In this document: piece by piece, positions 44,120 through 54,517 of the stretch
Layout of the letters: every line of letters begins with the position of its first letter
Numbering within the stretch: position 1 is the stretch's first letter
Translations under genes and position numbers: made by a program
NCBI GenBank assembly: GCA_002163135.1
Contig: MAAN01000035.1
Span: forward strand, 124,001-188,000
Reading direction: 5' to 3'
DNA: 64,000 nucleotides
Origin: Alphaproteobacteria bacterium 46_93_T64
GTDB lineage: Bacteria; Pseudomonadota; Alphaproteobacteria; Sneathiellales; Sneathiellaceae
The notes under the pieces: generated by a model
Database searches by the model: none
Seen by the model: the letters and a program-made list of their open reading frames with translations, nothing else
Told to the model about the DNA's origin: nothing

Positions 44120-45481
44120 GTGACCAAGAAACTGTATATTTCCACGTATGGCTGCCAGATGAATGTATATGATTCTGCCCGTATGGCCGACATTCTATCC
44201 CCTTTGGGATATTCTCTGACTCCTACCCCAGACCATGCAGATATGGCAATTTTGAATACTTGCCATATCCGGGAAAAAGCTTCTGAAAAAACTTTTTCAG
44301 AGCTTGGTCGCCTGCGTAATAAACGCCGGGTAAAAATGGAAGCCGGCGGCGGAGAAATGACGATTGCTGTCGCAGGCTGTGTTGCACAGGCTGAAGGCGC
44401 AGAGATTATGAAACGTGCGCCCTATGTGAATATGGTTTTTGGGCCTCAGTCCTATCATAAACTCCCAGAAATGCTGGCCGAAGCGGCACGCGGGTCCGGT
44501 CAGATACTCGAAACTGATTTCCCAGTTGAGCCAAAATTTGACCACCTGCCCGATGAAGCCATTGATACCAATCTAAGCGCGTTTCTCACCGTGCAAGAAG
44601 GCTGCGACAAATTCTGTGCATTTTGCGTTGTGCCTTATACACGCGGCGCTGAGTTTTCTCGTTCCACCACTGAAATCATTAACGAAGCAAAACGGATGAT
44701 CGCTGGGGGCACCCGCGAAATCACGCTGCTGGGACAAAATGTAAACGCCTATCACGGACTTGGAACTGATGATCAGTCACATTCATTGGCAGAATTGATC
44801 AGTCAATTGTCTGAATTGGACGGTCTTGAACGTCTTCGCTACACGACATCCCATCCATTGGAGATGACGGAAGAACTTTGTCAGGCCCACAGAGATATCG
44901 ACATTCTGATGCCCTACCTGCATCTTCCCGTACAAGCAGGCTCTGATAAAATCCTGGAGGCCATGAACCGTCGCCACACAGGGGATGAGTACCGCCGGAT
45001 TATTGAAAAACTTCGAACATACCGCCCGGATTTAGCATTGTCTGGTGATTTCATTGTCGGTTTCCCCGGGGAAACTGAGCAGGATTTCGAAGATACCATG
45101 CAGTTGATCCGCGACGTGAATTACGCACAAGCCTACAGCTTCAAATATAGTCCTCGTCCCGGAACACCCGCCGCGGCACAGGAAGCTCAAATGATCCCTG
45201 AAGAGGTGAAATCTGAGCGATTAGCACGCTTACAAGCTCTGCTAAACGAACAACAACTTGCTTATAATCGCTCGTTCGAAGGAAAGACAGTTCCTGTCTT
45301 ACTTGAACGCGAGGGCAAGCGCGAAGGGCAACTCATTGGACGCAGCCCGTATATGCAGTCGGTTTATGTTCAGTCACCGACACATCGTATTGGCCGTGTT
45401 GCAGACGTTATCATTGATGAGGGGAACGCAAATTCGTTGCGCGGAACCTTGAAATCCAGCAGCTCGGAGAATGCTGCTTAA
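44120..45481 (+). CDS. miaB: tRNA-2-methylthio-N6-dimethylallyladenosine synthase MiaB
   Basis: A 453-residue radical-SAM methylthiotransferase. The N-terminal MTTase domain has the three cluster cysteines in YGCQMN, NTCHIRE and AGCVAQ. The radical-SAM motif CDKFCAFC follows near residue 155, and a C-terminal TRAM domain ends the protein. It modifies A37 in tRNAs reading UNN codons. The GTG start at 44120 follows GAGGA. It opens the miaB-phoH-ybeY-corC-lnt series. Confidence 0.96.
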   Translation: MTKKLYISTYGCQMNVYDSARMADILSPLGYSLTPTPDHADMAILNTCHIREKASEKTFSELGRLRNKRRVKMEAGGGEMTIAVAGCVAQAEGAEIMKRAPYVNMVFGPQSYHKLPEMLAEAARGSGQILETDFPVEPKFDHLPDEAIDTNLSAFLTVQEGCDKFCAFCVVPYTRGAEFSRSTTEIINEAKRMIAGGTREITLLGQNVNAYHGLGTDDQSHSLAELISQLSELDGLERLRYTTSHPLEMTEELCQAHRDIDILMPYLHLPVQAGSDKILEAMNRRHTGDEYRRIIEKLRTYRPDLALSGDFIVGFPGETEQDFEDTMQLIRDVNYAQAYSFKYSPRPGTPAAAQEAQMIPEEVKSERLARLQALLNEQQLAYNRSFEGKTVPVLLEREGKREGQLIGRSPYMQSVYVQSPTHRIGRVADVIIDEGNANSLRGTLKSSSSENAA

Positions 45482-45495
45482 GCCAAGGAGAAATT

Positions 45496-46554
45496 GTGTC
45501 GAACTCAGTAACTGATTCAAAAACGCCAAAAGAACAAAAAGAAAAAGTAACTCTTGTTGAGTTTGACGACAATCATTTGCTGGCACAGCTGGTCGGTGAA
45601 CATGACCGGTATCTAGCCAGAATTGAACAAGGGCTCGGGATTTCAGTTACCCCGCGCGGAAATAAAATGGCCATAACTGGCCCAGCCGACACTCGCCTGC
45701 TCGCAAAACAAGTTATGGAAGACCTTTATCAGCGACTTGAAAACGGTCTAGATGTTACAGAAGGCGAAGTAGACGCAGCCATTCGCATGGCAAAAGACCT
45801 TCCCGCGGCAGATGGAACACGCAGTTCAGTGGCAGCTACGGGTTCCATGATTGTGACGAAACGGCGCAGGATTACGCCTCGCTCTACCAACCAGTCCTAC
45901 TACGTAAAATCCCTCCACACGCACGAACTGGTCTTCGGGCTAGGTCCTGCAGGAACCGGCAAAACGTATCTTGCTGTGGCAAACGCAGTTTCGATGTTGA
46001 TCGAAAACAAAGTGGATCGGATCATTCTTGCTCGTCCAGCAGTTGAAGCCGGAGAAAAATTAGGTTTTTTACCGGGCGACATGCAAGACAAAATTGATCC
46101 GTATTTACGCCCGTTATACGACGCTCTGTACGATATGCTTCCAGCCGAAGAGGTGGTAACACGCCTTGAAAACGGTGAAATCGAAGTGGCTGCTCTGGCC
46201 TTTATGCGCGGCAGAACCTTATCAAACGCAGCCATTATTCTGGATGAAGCACAGAACACCACACCCGTTCAAATGAAAATGCTCCTGACCCGTATGGGCG
46301 AAAATTCGTCCATGGCGGTAACCGGCGATTTATCACAAATTGACTTGCCTATCGGCGTACCATCAGGTCTTAAAGAAGCTGTCAAAATTCTCAGGGGTGT
46401 TAAAGGCGTCGATATTATTGACTTTGGTGAATCTGACGTGGTTCGCCACCCGTTGGTTACTCGAATTGTTCGCGCCTATGGCGAACTTGACCGCGAGAAA
46501 CAACTCAGTCTGGAAATTCAGGCCAAAGTGAAGGGCTTGAAGAATAACACCTGA
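45496..46554 (+). CDS. PhoH-family ATPase (PhoH-like/YbeZ)
   Basis: A 352-residue protein with an N-terminal KH-like region and a PhoH domain: Walker A GPAGTGKT near residue 155 and Walker B IILDEAQN near residue 250. PhoL/YbeZ proteins work with YbeY in rRNA processing, and ybeY follows directly. GTG 45496 is preceded by AAGGAG. Membership of the YbeZ branch is inferred from context. Confidence 0.92.
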   Translation: MSNSVTDSKTPKEQKEKVTLVEFDDNHLLAQLVGEHDRYLARIEQGLGISVTPRGNKMAITGPADTRLLAKQVMEDLYQRLENGLDVTEGEVDAAIRMAKDLPAADGTRSSVAATGSMIVTKRRRITPRSTNQSYYVKSLHTHELVFGLGPAGTGKTYLAVANAVSMLIENKVDRIILARPAVEAGEKLGFLPGDMQDKIDPYLRPLYDALYDMLPAEEVVTRLENGEIEVAALAFMRGRTLSNAAIILDEAQNTTPVQMKMLLTRMGENSSMAVTGDLSQIDLPIGVPSGLKEAVKILRGVKGVDIIDFGESDVVRHPLVTRIVRAYGELDREKQLSLEIQAKVKGLKNNT

Positions 46555-46598
46555 CTATCTCTGCCGCAGCCTTTTCTCCTATTTTCAGGAAAACAATA

Positions 46599-47174
46599 GT
46601 GACATCAGAAGACCCCTTTTTGGCTGACCTATACCCACTCCCATTGGAATGTTTGGCAAGCATCTCCATAGATGAAGCACATTGGCAGCTGCATAGCGAG
46701 ACGCTGCATGTCAGAACTCAAGCGATTTTGGCTGCTACTTTGCTTCATGTTTTGCCGCTGCTCGAGGTAACATCTGCACCAGAGACTTCAGAAGTAGAAG
46801 TGAGCTTCCTGTTTACAGGGGATGCGGAAGTTCAGGTTTTAAACAGAGAATACCGCGGAAAGGATAAACCGACGAATGTCCTTTCCTTTCCAGATACAGA
46901 ATTAACCCAGGAAAATTTAGCAGAAGCGCTCACGTTTAATGAGCCCTTGGTTCTTGGTGATATTGCTTTTGCAGAAGAGACAATAAAAACTGAGGCCACC
47001 GAACAGAATAAGTCGTTTCTAGATCATGCAACCCATCTAACCATTCATGGGGTTCTACATTTGCTCGGCTATGACCATATAGAAGAGGCCGATGCGGAGG
47101 AAATGGAACAACTTGAAGTTCAGATCCTTACAAAGTTGAATATCGACAATCCATATTATTTAAGCGATAGTTAG
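46599..47174 (+). CDS. ybeY: Endoribonuclease YbeY
   Basis: A 191-residue metalloprotein with the zinc motif HGVLHLLGYDH (H-x3-H-x5-H) near residue 150. The central NREYRGKDKPTNVLSFP is the second YbeY signature. It acts in 16S rRNA 3'-end maturation and ribosome quality control. The start is GTG at 46599. It is positioned between phoH and the CBS-domain gene. Confidence 0.95.
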   Translation: MTSEDPFLADLYPLPLECLASISIDEAHWQLHSETLHVRTQAILAATLLHVLPLLEVTSAPETSEVEVSFLFTGDAEVQVLNREYRGKDKPTNVLSFPDTELTQENLAEALTFNEPLVLGDIAFAEETIKTEATEQNKSFLDHATHLTIHGVLHLLGYDHIEEADAEEMEQLEVQILTKLNIDNPYYLSDS

Positions 47175-47197
47175 AGGATCAAATAACCTAGCAGATC

Positions 47198-48118
47198 ATG
47201 ACTGACAATATACCGACACATAACTCATCCTCCAAAGCTCATACGGACGATACAACATCTGAGCAACCCGGACTGTTTCGCCGAATGTTCCGCGCGTTAG
47301 GTCTTACCCAACAAACTGACAGCAGTGTTCGTTCCACCCTAGAGGAACTGATTGAAGAGCATGATGACCCAGAACAGGAAATAAATCCTGCAGAAAAGGC
47401 GATGCTGACAAACATTTTGGGAATTGGCGACATCAATATTAGCGATGTCATGATCCCGCGCGCAGATATAGAAGCGATTGAAAACAGCTTAACTCTGGAT
47501 CAAGTTGTTGCACGTTTTGCAGAGACTAGTCATTCACGCCTTCCTGTGTATGAAGAAACCCTCGACAACGTCCTTGGCATGTTCCATATCAAGGATCTGA
47601 TTAATTTCTGGGACACAAATAACGATACAAACTGGCAAAACTTCCGCCGAGAAGTCCTTTTTGTGCCGCCCTCCATGTCTTTGCAGGACCTCCTTCTAAA
47701 AATGCGAGCAACCCACATTCACATGGCAACAGTTGTGGATGAATACGGGGGCATAGACGGACTTGTTACGATTGAGGATCTGGTCGAGGAAATTGTAGGC
47801 GATATTGAAGACGAACATGACGAACAGGAAGGCCCGCTGATTATCGTTGCAGGTAATGGCAACATTGAAGCGGACGCACGCGCCTCAATTACAGAACTTG
47901 AACAGCTTCTCGAGGTCGACCTTTTGCCAGAAGATGAAGATGATGAAGTTGATACTGTAGGAGGTCTGGTGTTTCAGTTAGCAGGCCATATCCCAGTACG
48001 CGGCGAGATCATACCCCATATAAGTGGTCTGGATTTCGAAATCACTGATGCAGATCCTCGCAAGGTAAAACGTGTCCGTATATGCCGCAGACCTGAACTC
48101 TTAGCAGAGGCTGAATGA
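47198..48118 (+). CDS. CBS-domain protein of the CorC/HlyC (YbeX) family
   Basis: A 306-residue soluble protein. Two CBS domains (about residues 75-195; [12 protein letters not shown] and [20 protein letters not shown]) are followed by a CorC_HlyC domain (about 210-290, ending VKRVRICRR). YbeX/CorC is linked to magnesium homeostasis and ribosome metabolism. It overlaps lnt by 4 nt. There is no N-terminal membrane domain, which distinguishes it from the longer CNNM-type proteins. Confidence 0.92.
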   Translation: MTDNIPTHNSSSKAHTDDTTSEQPGLFRRMFRALGLTQQTDSSVRSTLEELIEEHDDPEQEINPAEKAMLTNILGIGDINISDVMIPRADIEAIENSLTLDQVVARFAETSHSRLPVYEETLDNVLGMFHIKDLINFWDTNNDTNWQNFRREVLFVPPSMSLQDLLLKMRATHIHMATVVDEYGGIDGLVTIEDLVEEIVGDIEDEHDEQEGPLIIVAGNGNIEADARASITELEQLLEVDLLPEDEDDEVDTVGGLVFQLAGHIPVRGEIIPHISGLDFEITDADPRKVKRVRICRRPELLAEAE

Positions 48119-49677
48119 ACATAAGGATGCCTAAACTAGACCAACTACCATTTTGGAAGCTGGGAGGGATAGCTTTTGTCCTCGGACTTCTTTTGGCGAC
48201 AACATTTGCACCTCTTCATCTGATATTTTTTCTCCCTGTCTGTTTCTCCGGCCTGCTAATCCTTCTTGGGAAATGCCAAAGCAAATGGCAAGCATATTTC
48301 ATCGGTTGGTGGTTTGGCTGGGGCCAATTCATCGCGGGCCTCTACTGGATTGGGTTTTCCTTTACTATTGACGCCAACGCCCATGCGGCCCTTATTCCCA
48401 TTCCAACACTCATACTACCAGCATTTCTCGCCATTTTTTGTGGGCTTGCAACATTATCTCTGCATATTCTAAAGGCGCGAGGCTTGATAAGAGTGTTGGC
48501 ATTCGCCGGTATCTGGACGTTGTTTGAGTATATTCGCGGCGTAATTTTTACAGGCTTTCCCTGGAACCTTGCTGGATATAGTTGGGGCAATACACTACCA
48601 CTAATGCAGTGGACTGCCTTTTTCGGCATTTACGGGCTTACTCTTTTGACAGTATTTGTAAGTAGCGTTCCTAGTATTTTAGCAGATCCAACGTTAAGCC
48701 AGCGCACTAAGAACAGATATATTCTTGCAGATTGCGCTATGCTTGCCTGTCTTTTTGCCGTCGGTTTTACTCGTCTTCAAGCACCTCCATTGGATCTGAT
48801 CGAAGGCACCGACCTCCGCATCGTTCAACCAAACAACGATCAACAAGGCAAATGGAAACCAAAAACACGATTTGAACATGTGCGCCGGTTAACTGAACTC
48901 AGCCGAGAAGGCGAAACCTCAGCCAAATATCTTATTTGGCCAGAAACAGCTGTCCCGTTTTTTTTAACAACTGACGAACGACTCAAACCTTATCTGCAAC
49001 AATTTGTTCCTCCCGGCGGCGCTATAATCACCGGAGCGCCTCGCAAAGATCCAGAGAGAAGGCTGTATTGGAACAGTGTTCAGGCCCTCAGTTCCGAAGG
49101 CAAGATCCTTGGAAAATATGATAAGCGTCATCTCCTCCCATATGGAGAATATTTGCCATTGAGATGGTTCCTTAAAACATCCGGAATTTCCAGCCTCATT
49201 CCCGTTCTCGACAAAATGTCCGATTTTTCATTCCCTGAAGAAAATGCTTCAGACATTTTAAGCGTTGGGAATTTGCCTCCTGCACGCGTTCTCATCTGTT
49301 ATGAAGTCGCCTTCCCATGGGAAATAAAGGGCCAAGCCCCTTTTGAATGGATCTTGAACGTTACAAATGATGCATGGTTTGGACATACGTCCGGCCCCTA
49401 TCAGCATTTTGTCACAAGCCAAACACGTGCCATTGAACAGGGTGTGTCATTGATCAGGTCTGCAAACAAAGGAGTTTCCGCAATTGTTGATGGATACGGC
49501 CGTGTTCTGCAAAAGCGCGCACCTATAGATGCGGGTGTCATTGATGGAAAAATCCCGTCTCCCATAGAGGGCAGAACGTTCTATAGCAAAGTTGGGGAGT
49601 TCTTACCCTTTGGCCTTACGATTGCGTTTATTCTCCCAGCGTTATATTTGCGTCGCCGTAGCCTCAAAAGTTCATAA
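48115..49677 (+). CDS. lnt: Apolipoprotein N-acyltransferase
   Basis: A 520-residue enzyme with about seven N-terminal membrane helices and a periplasmic nitrilase domain (about 220-490), then a final helix. The catalytic triad is visible as Glu in IWPETAVPF, Lys in GKYDKRHLLPYGEY and Cys in LICYEVAFPW. It adds the third acyl chain to lipoproteins. It begins inside the end of the CorC-like gene (ATGA overlap). Confidence 0.96.
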   Translation: MNIRMPKLDQLPFWKLGGIAFVLGLLLATTFAPLHLIFFLPVCFSGLLILLGKCQSKWQAYFIGWWFGWGQFIAGLYWIGFSFTIDANAHAALIPIPTLILPAFLAIFCGLATLSLHILKARGLIRVLAFAGIWTLFEYIRGVIFTGFPWNLAGYSWGNTLPLMQWTAFFGIYGLTLLTVFVSSVPSILADPTLSQRTKNRYILADCAMLACLFAVGFTRLQAPPLDLIEGTDLRIVQPNNDQQGKWKPKTRFEHVRRLTELSREGETSAKYLIWPETAVPFFLTTDERLKPYLQQFVPPGGAIITGAPRKDPERRLYWNSVQALSSEGKILGKYDKRHLLPYGEYLPLRWFLKTSGISSLIPVLDKMSDFSFPEENASDILSVGNLPPARVLICYEVAFPWEIKGQAPFEWILNVTNDAWFGHTSGPYQHFVTSQTRAIEQGVSLIRSANKGVSAIVDGYGRVLQKRAPIDAGVIDGKIPSPIEGRTFYSKVGEFLPFGLTIAFILPALYLRRRSLKSS

Positions 49678-49825
49678 TCTACTGTGCGGCAGAGAAAAAG
49701 CAGAAATTTATCGTATCACGAGGCTCAAAATTGACTTATTCTGATGGCGCTTCTGGCATACAACCGTTAATGTTTTTTTAAATCAACCACAGTATGAATT
49801 TCTAACCGGAAGAGAGGGTAAATAC

Positions 49826-50239
49826 ATGTCACATCATCCTGTGGACGTTCATGTGGGCAACAAATTGAGAGAGCGAAGAAATTTTCTACGCATTAGCCAG
49901 GAAAGACTTGGAAAAGATCTGGGGCTTACTTTTCAGCAAATTCAAAAATACGAAAAAGGCGCAAATCGCGTCGGTGCAAGTAGACTTTATCAGATCAGTC
50001 AACTTCTAAAAGTCCCGCCAGCTTTCTTCTTTGATGAAATTCCAGATAGCTTAACCCTGAACGGCAGCCAAGTTTCAGACGACGCGAATACGTTTGAACA
50101 GCAACCCGTAACAACGAGAGAAACTCAACAGCTTGCACGTGCCTTTTACAGCATTTCCGATGTAGAAACCCGAAAACGAGTGCTGGAACTCATCAAAGCA
50201 ATCGGAGAACAAGAACAAGCGACGAGCACAGAAACATAA
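49826..50239 (+). CDS. XRE-family helix-turn-helix regulator
   Basis: A 137-residue protein with an N-terminal HTH_3 domain (residues about 10-66; LGLTFQQIQKYEKGANRV is the recognition area). A Ser/Thr/Gln-rich linker and a C-terminal helix (YSISDVETRKRVLELIKAI) follow. This short regulator lies directly upstream of metK in many alphaproteobacteria. Its targets here are unknown. Confidence 0.88.
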   Translation: MSHHPVDVHVGNKLRERRNFLRISQERLGKDLGLTFQQIQKYEKGANRVGASRLYQISQLLKVPPAFFFDEIPDSLTLNGSQVSDDANTFEQQPVTTRETQQLARAFYSISDVETRKRVLELIKAIGEQEQATSTET

Positions 50240-50258
50240 TGTGTAGCATAATCTGTGC

Positions 50259-50286
50259 TTGACCTGAGCAAGTATGACGCTAAATT
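50259..50286 (+). promoter_or_regulatory. Candidate metK promoter and leader
   Basis: TTGACC (50259-50264) and TAAATT (50281-50286) are 16 nt apart. In the leader, TTGCGGAAC and GTTCGCAGCAA (about 50307-50332) can pair with a small internal loop. No known SAM riboswitch could be matched. Confidence 0.35.
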
Positions 50287-50358
50287 GCCGAAACGATTAA
50301 TCAATTTGCGGAACCGTTGAGTTCGCAGCAATCACTGATAAGAAAGCCGAGGCTTAGC

Positions 50359-51525
50359 GTGAAAAACTCCAACTATCTCTTTACTAGCGAATCCGTATCT
50401 GAAGGTCATCCTGATAAAGTTTGTGACCGAATATCAGACGCTATTGTGGATTTGTATTTATCTCACGACCCTGTTTCAAGAGTAGCCTGCGAAACACTGA
50501 CAACAACTAATCGCATCGTTTTGGCAGGTGAGGTTCGTGGCCCTGGCGTCATTACCAAAGCCATGATCGAAGAAACTGCACGTCAAGCTGTTAGAGACAT
50601 CGGGTACGAGCAAGAAGGTTTTCACTGGCAGAATGCCGCGGTTGATATTTTCCTTCACGAACAATCCGCAGACATCGCTCAAGGCGTTGACGCAGCAGGC
50701 AACAAAGATGAAGGCGCTGGCGACCAAGGTATTATGTTTGGCTACGCGGTTAATGAAACCGATGTGTTAATGCCTGCCCCTATTTATTATTCACATAATA
50801 TTTTAAAATCACTTGCTGATGCACGGCATTCAGATGCGAAAAGCATTCTAGGACCGGATTCCAAAAGCCAGATCACTCTGGCCTACGAAAATGGTAAACC
50901 AGTTCGCGCAACTTCCGTCGTTGTATCCACGCAGCATGCAGAAGGTGTTGAGACCGAAGAAGTCAGGGAAGTCGTTCGCAAATATGTTACGGATGTTCTT
51001 CCTTCAGGTTGGATGTGTCCAGAAGAAGAATTTTACGTAAACCCCACAGGCAAATTTGTCATTGGGGGACCGGACGGCGACGCAGGTCTCACCGGCCGTA
51101 AAATTATCGTAGATACATATGGCGGTGCCGCGCCGCACGGCGGCGGTGCATTTTCCGGTAAAGATCCAACCAAAGTAGACCGTTCAGCGGCATATGCATC
51201 ACGCTATCTTGCTAAAAATGTCGTGGCAGCTGGCCTCTCGGACAAATGTTGTATTCAAGTCTCCTATGCCATTGGCGTCTCCAAACCTTTGTCTCTATAT
51301 GTAGACCTATACGGAACAGGAAAAGTTGAAGAAGGCCGTCTTGCAGAAATTCTGATGGAAGTAATGGATTTAAGTCCTCGCGGCATTCGTGAACACCTGA
51401 ATTTGAACCGTCCAATATACACAAGAACCTCCGCGTATGGTCATTTTGGCCGTGCACCAGATGAAGACGGCGGTTTCTCGTGGGAAAAACTGGATTTGGT
51501 TCAAGAGCTACAATCCGCATTCTAA
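50359..51525 (+). CDS. metK: S-adenosylmethionine synthase
   Basis: A 388-residue enzyme making SAM from ATP and methionine. [16 protein letters not shown] is at the N-terminus, and the central [12 protein letters not shown] and [16 protein letters not shown] motifs are intact. The open frame begins at 50317, but the conserved N-terminus starts at the GTG at 50359, which has GAGG six bases ahead. The upstream 14 codons are therefore leader. trmB follows after 13 nt. Confidence 0.96.
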   Translation: MKNSNYLFTSESVSEGHPDKVCDRISDAIVDLYLSHDPVSRVACETLTTTNRIVLAGEVRGPGVITKAMIEETARQAVRDIGYEQEGFHWQNAAVDIFLHEQSADIAQGVDAAGNKDEGAGDQGIMFGYAVNETDVLMPAPIYYSHNILKSLADARHSDAKSILGPDSKSQITLAYENGKPVRATSVVVSTQHAEGVETEEVREVVRKYVTDVLPSGWMCPEEEFYVNPTGKFVIGGPDGDAGLTGRKIIVDTYGGAAPHGGGAFSGKDPTKVDRSAAYASRYLAKNVVAAGLSDKCCIQVSYAIGVSKPLSLYVDLYGTGKVEEGRLAEILMEVMDLSPRGIREHLNLNRPIYTRTSAYGHFGRAPDEDGGFSWEKLDLVQELQSAF

Positions 51526-51538
51526 TTTAAGTAAAGCA

Positions 51539-52249
51539 ATGTCTCCAACTGAAGAAAATCGTAAACGCATTCTCTACGGCCGTCGTCGGGGTAAAGCACT
51601 TCGCAAAAACCAACAACATGCCGTAGAGGAAATCTTGCCTGCTTTGCGTGTGCCAGAAGATGAAAATCCGGTAGATCTCGCGTCCCTGTTTAAAGACAAG
51701 GCAGAGGAATATTGGCTAGAAATCGGATTTGGCGCAGGCGAGCACCTCGCGTGGCAAGCGAAAAACCATCCGAATGTCGGGATCATTGGCTGCGAGCCCT
51801 TTCTTAACGGAGTTGCCGTGCTTCTCGGAAAACTCCAGAAAGATGGGTCCGACAATGTTCGGCTTCACAACGAAGCGGCGGAACTTTTAATGGAACGCTT
51901 GCCTGAAGCTTCGCTAAAAAAAGGGTTTCTACTATTTGCCGATCCTTGGCCAAAAAGCGGACATCAAAAGCGCCGATTCGTCACTGATGAGAATATAGCT
52001 GCACTTGCACGTATTCTGGAGGATGATGCTGTCTTGAGAGTAGGGACAGATCACACAGATTACGGCGCCTGGATTTTACATTATTTTTTGCGATCAGAAG
52101 ACTTCGTTTGGGAGGCTGAACATCCCGCAGATTGGCTGAATCGCAGCGATGATTGGCCTCAGACTAGATACGAAGCCAAAGCATTAAAAGAGGGACGTAA
52201 ATCGGTCTACTATCGATTCCGGCGTACCGCGCGTAAATCTAACGCCTAA
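51539..52249 (+). CDS. trmB: tRNA (guanine-N7)-methyltransferase TrmB
   Basis: A 236-residue SAM methyltransferase that makes m7G46. LEIGFGAGEHLA is the SAM motif and FADPWPKSGHQKRR the TrmB signature. The frame is open upstream into metK, but those residues do not belong: the family N-terminus with LYGRRRGKALR starts at ATG 51539. It probably shares the metK transcript and ends at the terminator at 52341. Confidence 0.94.
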   Translation: MSPTEENRKRILYGRRRGKALRKNQQHAVEEILPALRVPEDENPVDLASLFKDKAEEYWLEIGFGAGEHLAWQAKNHPNVGIIGCEPFLNGVAVLLGKLQKDGSDNVRLHNEAAELLMERLPEASLKKGFLLFADPWPKSGHQKRRFVTDENIAALARILEDDAVLRVGTDHTDYGAWILHYFLRSEDFVWEAEHPADWLNRSDDWPQTRYEAKALKEGRKSVYYRFRRTARKSNA

Positions 52250-52340
52250 AGTCCAAGAAATAGCTTGGCTTTACCCGCACTTGAGCTATTATATGACTAA
52301 TAAGATACTGTTCGCTTACCGTAAGGATAAGCTGTTTGAA

Positions 52341-52366
52341 CGGTGGGCCTCTGGTCCACTGTTTTT
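52341..52366 (+). terminator. Intrinsic terminator after trmB
   Basis: A 9-bp stem with two G-T pairs (52341-52349 with 52353-52361) and a 3-nt loop is followed by TTTTT. It separates the metK-trmB unit from rimP. Confidence 0.8.
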
Positions 52367-52414
52367 GTTTATGGGGCATAGACTTCTTGTCTTGCCATAG
52401 TAAAGAGACATTCA

Positions 52415-52906
52415 TTGGATCCGACAACTAAGATAGCTGAGTTAATTGCGCCAACCATTGAAAGCCTAGGCTATGAACTGGTGCGCGTAAGTTTTACCGG
52501 CGGAGAATATCCGATTCTTCAGGTAATGGCGGAAAAAGAAGACGGCACTATGACCGTTGAAGGCTGCGCGGAAATTAGTCGCGCCGTTTCTGCCCTAATG
52601 GATGTTGAAGACCCTATTACAGAAGCCTATGACCTGGAAGTATCTTCTCCTGGGATCGATCGACCACTGACACGATTAAAAGATTTTGATCGCTGGTCTG
52701 GCTTTGAGGCAAAAGTGGAGTTACAAGAAGCGGTAAATGGCCAGCGCCGGTACCGTGGTAAATTGTTAGGTTTAGAAGGGGAAAATATTCTTCTTCTGGA
52801 TGGTGCTGGAGAAAAATGGGAACTGCCTTTCGCGGATTTAAGAAAAGCGAAGCTGGTATTAACAGATGAGTTGATTGCTGCAAGTCAGAGCAGCAACAAG
52901 TCCTGA
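52415..52906 (+). CDS. rimP: Ribosome maturation factor RimP
   Basis: A 163-residue protein needed for 30S assembly. The first domain ends in YDLEVSSPGIDRPLT, the RimP signature, and the second is an Sm-like barrel. The start is TTG at 52415; no ATG or GTG is suitably placed. It heads the rimP-nusA-ylxR-infB transcript. Confidence 0.93.
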   Translation: MDPTTKIAELIAPTIESLGYELVRVSFTGGEYPILQVMAEKEDGTMTVEGCAEISRAVSALMDVEDPITEAYDLEVSSPGIDRPLTRLKDFDRWSGFEAKVELQEAVNGQRRYRGKLLGLEGENILLLDGAGEKWELPFADLRKAKLVLTDELIAASQSSNKS

Positions 52907-52933
52907 TCAAAATTATTGGACGGAATTGAAGTC

Positions 52934-54517
52934 ATGGAATCGGCTGCAAGTTTAAATCGCCTGGAACTGCTGCAAGTTGCAGATGCGGTTGCCAGAGAAA
53001 AATTAATTGACCGGGATATCGTTCTGGAAGCCATGGAAGAGGCAATCCAGAAAGCTGCGCGGGCTAAATACGGTCACGAAAATGATATTCGTGCCAATAT
53101 CAACCGTGGAACTGGCGAAATTCGCCTCGCACGTGTTCGCGAAGTTGTTGAGGAAGTGGAAAATGAAGCCACACAACTCACTGTGGAAGAAGCAGAACTG
53201 GAAGTCCCTGGAAGTCAGGTTGGCGACCTTTTAACTGATGATCTTCCGCCCATTGATTTTGGACGAATTGCAGCTCAAACTGCGAAACAGGTTATTGTTC
53301 AAAAGGTGCGTGAAGCAGAACGTGAACGCCAGTTTGAAGAATATAAAGATCGCATTGGTGATGTTATTAACGGCATCGTTAAGCGTGTCGAATATGGCAA
53401 CGTAACTGTTGATCTGGGTAAAGCTGATGCGGTTGTTCGCCGCGATGAGCTTTTACCACGCGAAAGTTTCCGTCAGGGCGATCGTATCCGTGCCTACATC
53501 TTTGATGTTCGCCGTGAACAACGCGGCCCACAAATTTTCCTTTCTCGCAGTCATCCGCAATTTATGGCGAAACTGTTTAGTCAGGAAGTGCCGGAAATCT
53601 ACGATGGTATCATCGAGATCAAATCAGTTGCCCGTGACCCTGGAAGTCGCGCAAAATTCGCAGTGTCCTCCAACGATCCAAGTATTGATCCTGTTGGTGC
53701 TTGCGTTGGTATGCGAGGCTCTCGCGTGCAGGCCGTTGTGAATGAATTACAAGGTGAGAAAATTGATATCATTCAATGGTCTCCCGATCAGGCAAGTTTC
53801 ATTGTAAACGCCTTGGCGCCTGCTGAAGTTGCCAAAGTGGTTCTCGACGAAGAAGCTAACCGTATTGAAGTTGTTGTTCCGGATGATCAATTGTCTCTTG
53901 CTATTGGTCGCCGCGGACAAAATGTACGATTGGCCACACAACTTTCTGGCTGGGATATCGATATCCTGACGGAAGATGAAGAATCTAATCGTCGTCAGGC
54001 AGAATTTACTGAACGCACCAACACCTTCATGGCAGCCCTTGATGTTGACGAGACAATTGCTCAGCTTTTGACAACTGAAGGTTTCTCATCGATTGAAGAT
54101 TTGATCTTCACAGATGTCGCTGAAATCGCTGAAATCGAAGGTTTCGACGAGGAAGTCGCTGAAGAGTTGGTTCGCCGCGCACAGGAATTCATAGAAGCGT
54201 TTAATGCTGAAATGGAAGAGAAGCGACAGGCACTGGGTGTCAGCGATGATCTTGTAAATGTTGAAGCTTTAAGCCCTGCAATGGTAGTTGTTTTGGGTGA
54301 AGCAGGCGTTAAAACACTTGATGATCTAGCCGATCTTTCTGGGGATGAGCTGGTGAGTGCCGAAGACGGCATCTTGCGCGAGTTCGGGTTGAACATAGAT
54401 CTTGCAAACGAGATTGTAATGGCGGCTCGGGCACACTGGTTTGACGACGAAGAAACTGCTGAAGAAGAAGCTGTTGAAGAGGAAGAAACCGCGAGTGACG
54501 AGGAAAGCGACGCCTAA
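52934..54517 (+). CDS. nusA: Transcription termination/antitermination factor NusA
   Basis: A 527-residue protein: N-terminal RNA-polymerase-binding domain, S1 (GIVKRVEYGNVTVDLG), two KH domains (VGACVGMRGSRVQAV and LAIGRRGQNVRLA), two C-terminal helix-hairpin-helix repeats and an acidic tail. The frame opens at TTG 52916, but the family N-terminus is better matched from ATG 52934. The end overlaps the ylxR gene. Confidence 0.95.
   Translation: MESAASLNRLELLQVADAVAREKLIDRDIVLEAMEEAIQKAARAKYGHENDIRANINRGTGEIRLARVREVVEEVENEATQLTVEEAELEVPGSQVGDLLTDDLPPIDFGRIAAQTAKQVIVQKVREAERERQFEEYKDRIGDVINGIVKRVEYGNVTVDLGKADAVVRRDELLPRESFRQGDRIRAYIFDVRREQRGPQIFLSRSHPQFMAKLFSQEVPEIYDGIIEIKSVARDPGSRAKFAVSSNDPSIDPVGACVGMRGSRVQAVVNELQGEKIDIIQWSPDQASFIVNALAPAEVAKVVLDEEANRIEVVVPDDQLSLAIGRRGQNVRLATQLSGWDIDILTEDEESNRRQAEFTERTNTFMAALDVDETIAQLLTTEGFSSIEDLIFTDVAEIAEIEGFDEEVAEELVRRAQEFIEAFNAEMEEKRQALGVSDDLVNVEALSPAMVVVLGEAGVKTLDDLADLSGDELVSAEDGILREFGLNIDLANEIVMAARAHWFDDEETAEEEAVEEEETASDEESDA

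Noticed and set aside
50240-50358. SAM-responsive riboswitch upstream of metK
   Set aside because: The leader has one imperfect hairpin, but no match by eye to SAM-II, SAM-V or SAM/SAH conserved sequences. A covariance-model search would settle it.
51437-51538. Upstream start for trmB inside metK
   Set aside because: The extra 34 residues come from metK read in another frame; the conserved TrmB N-terminus begins at 51539.
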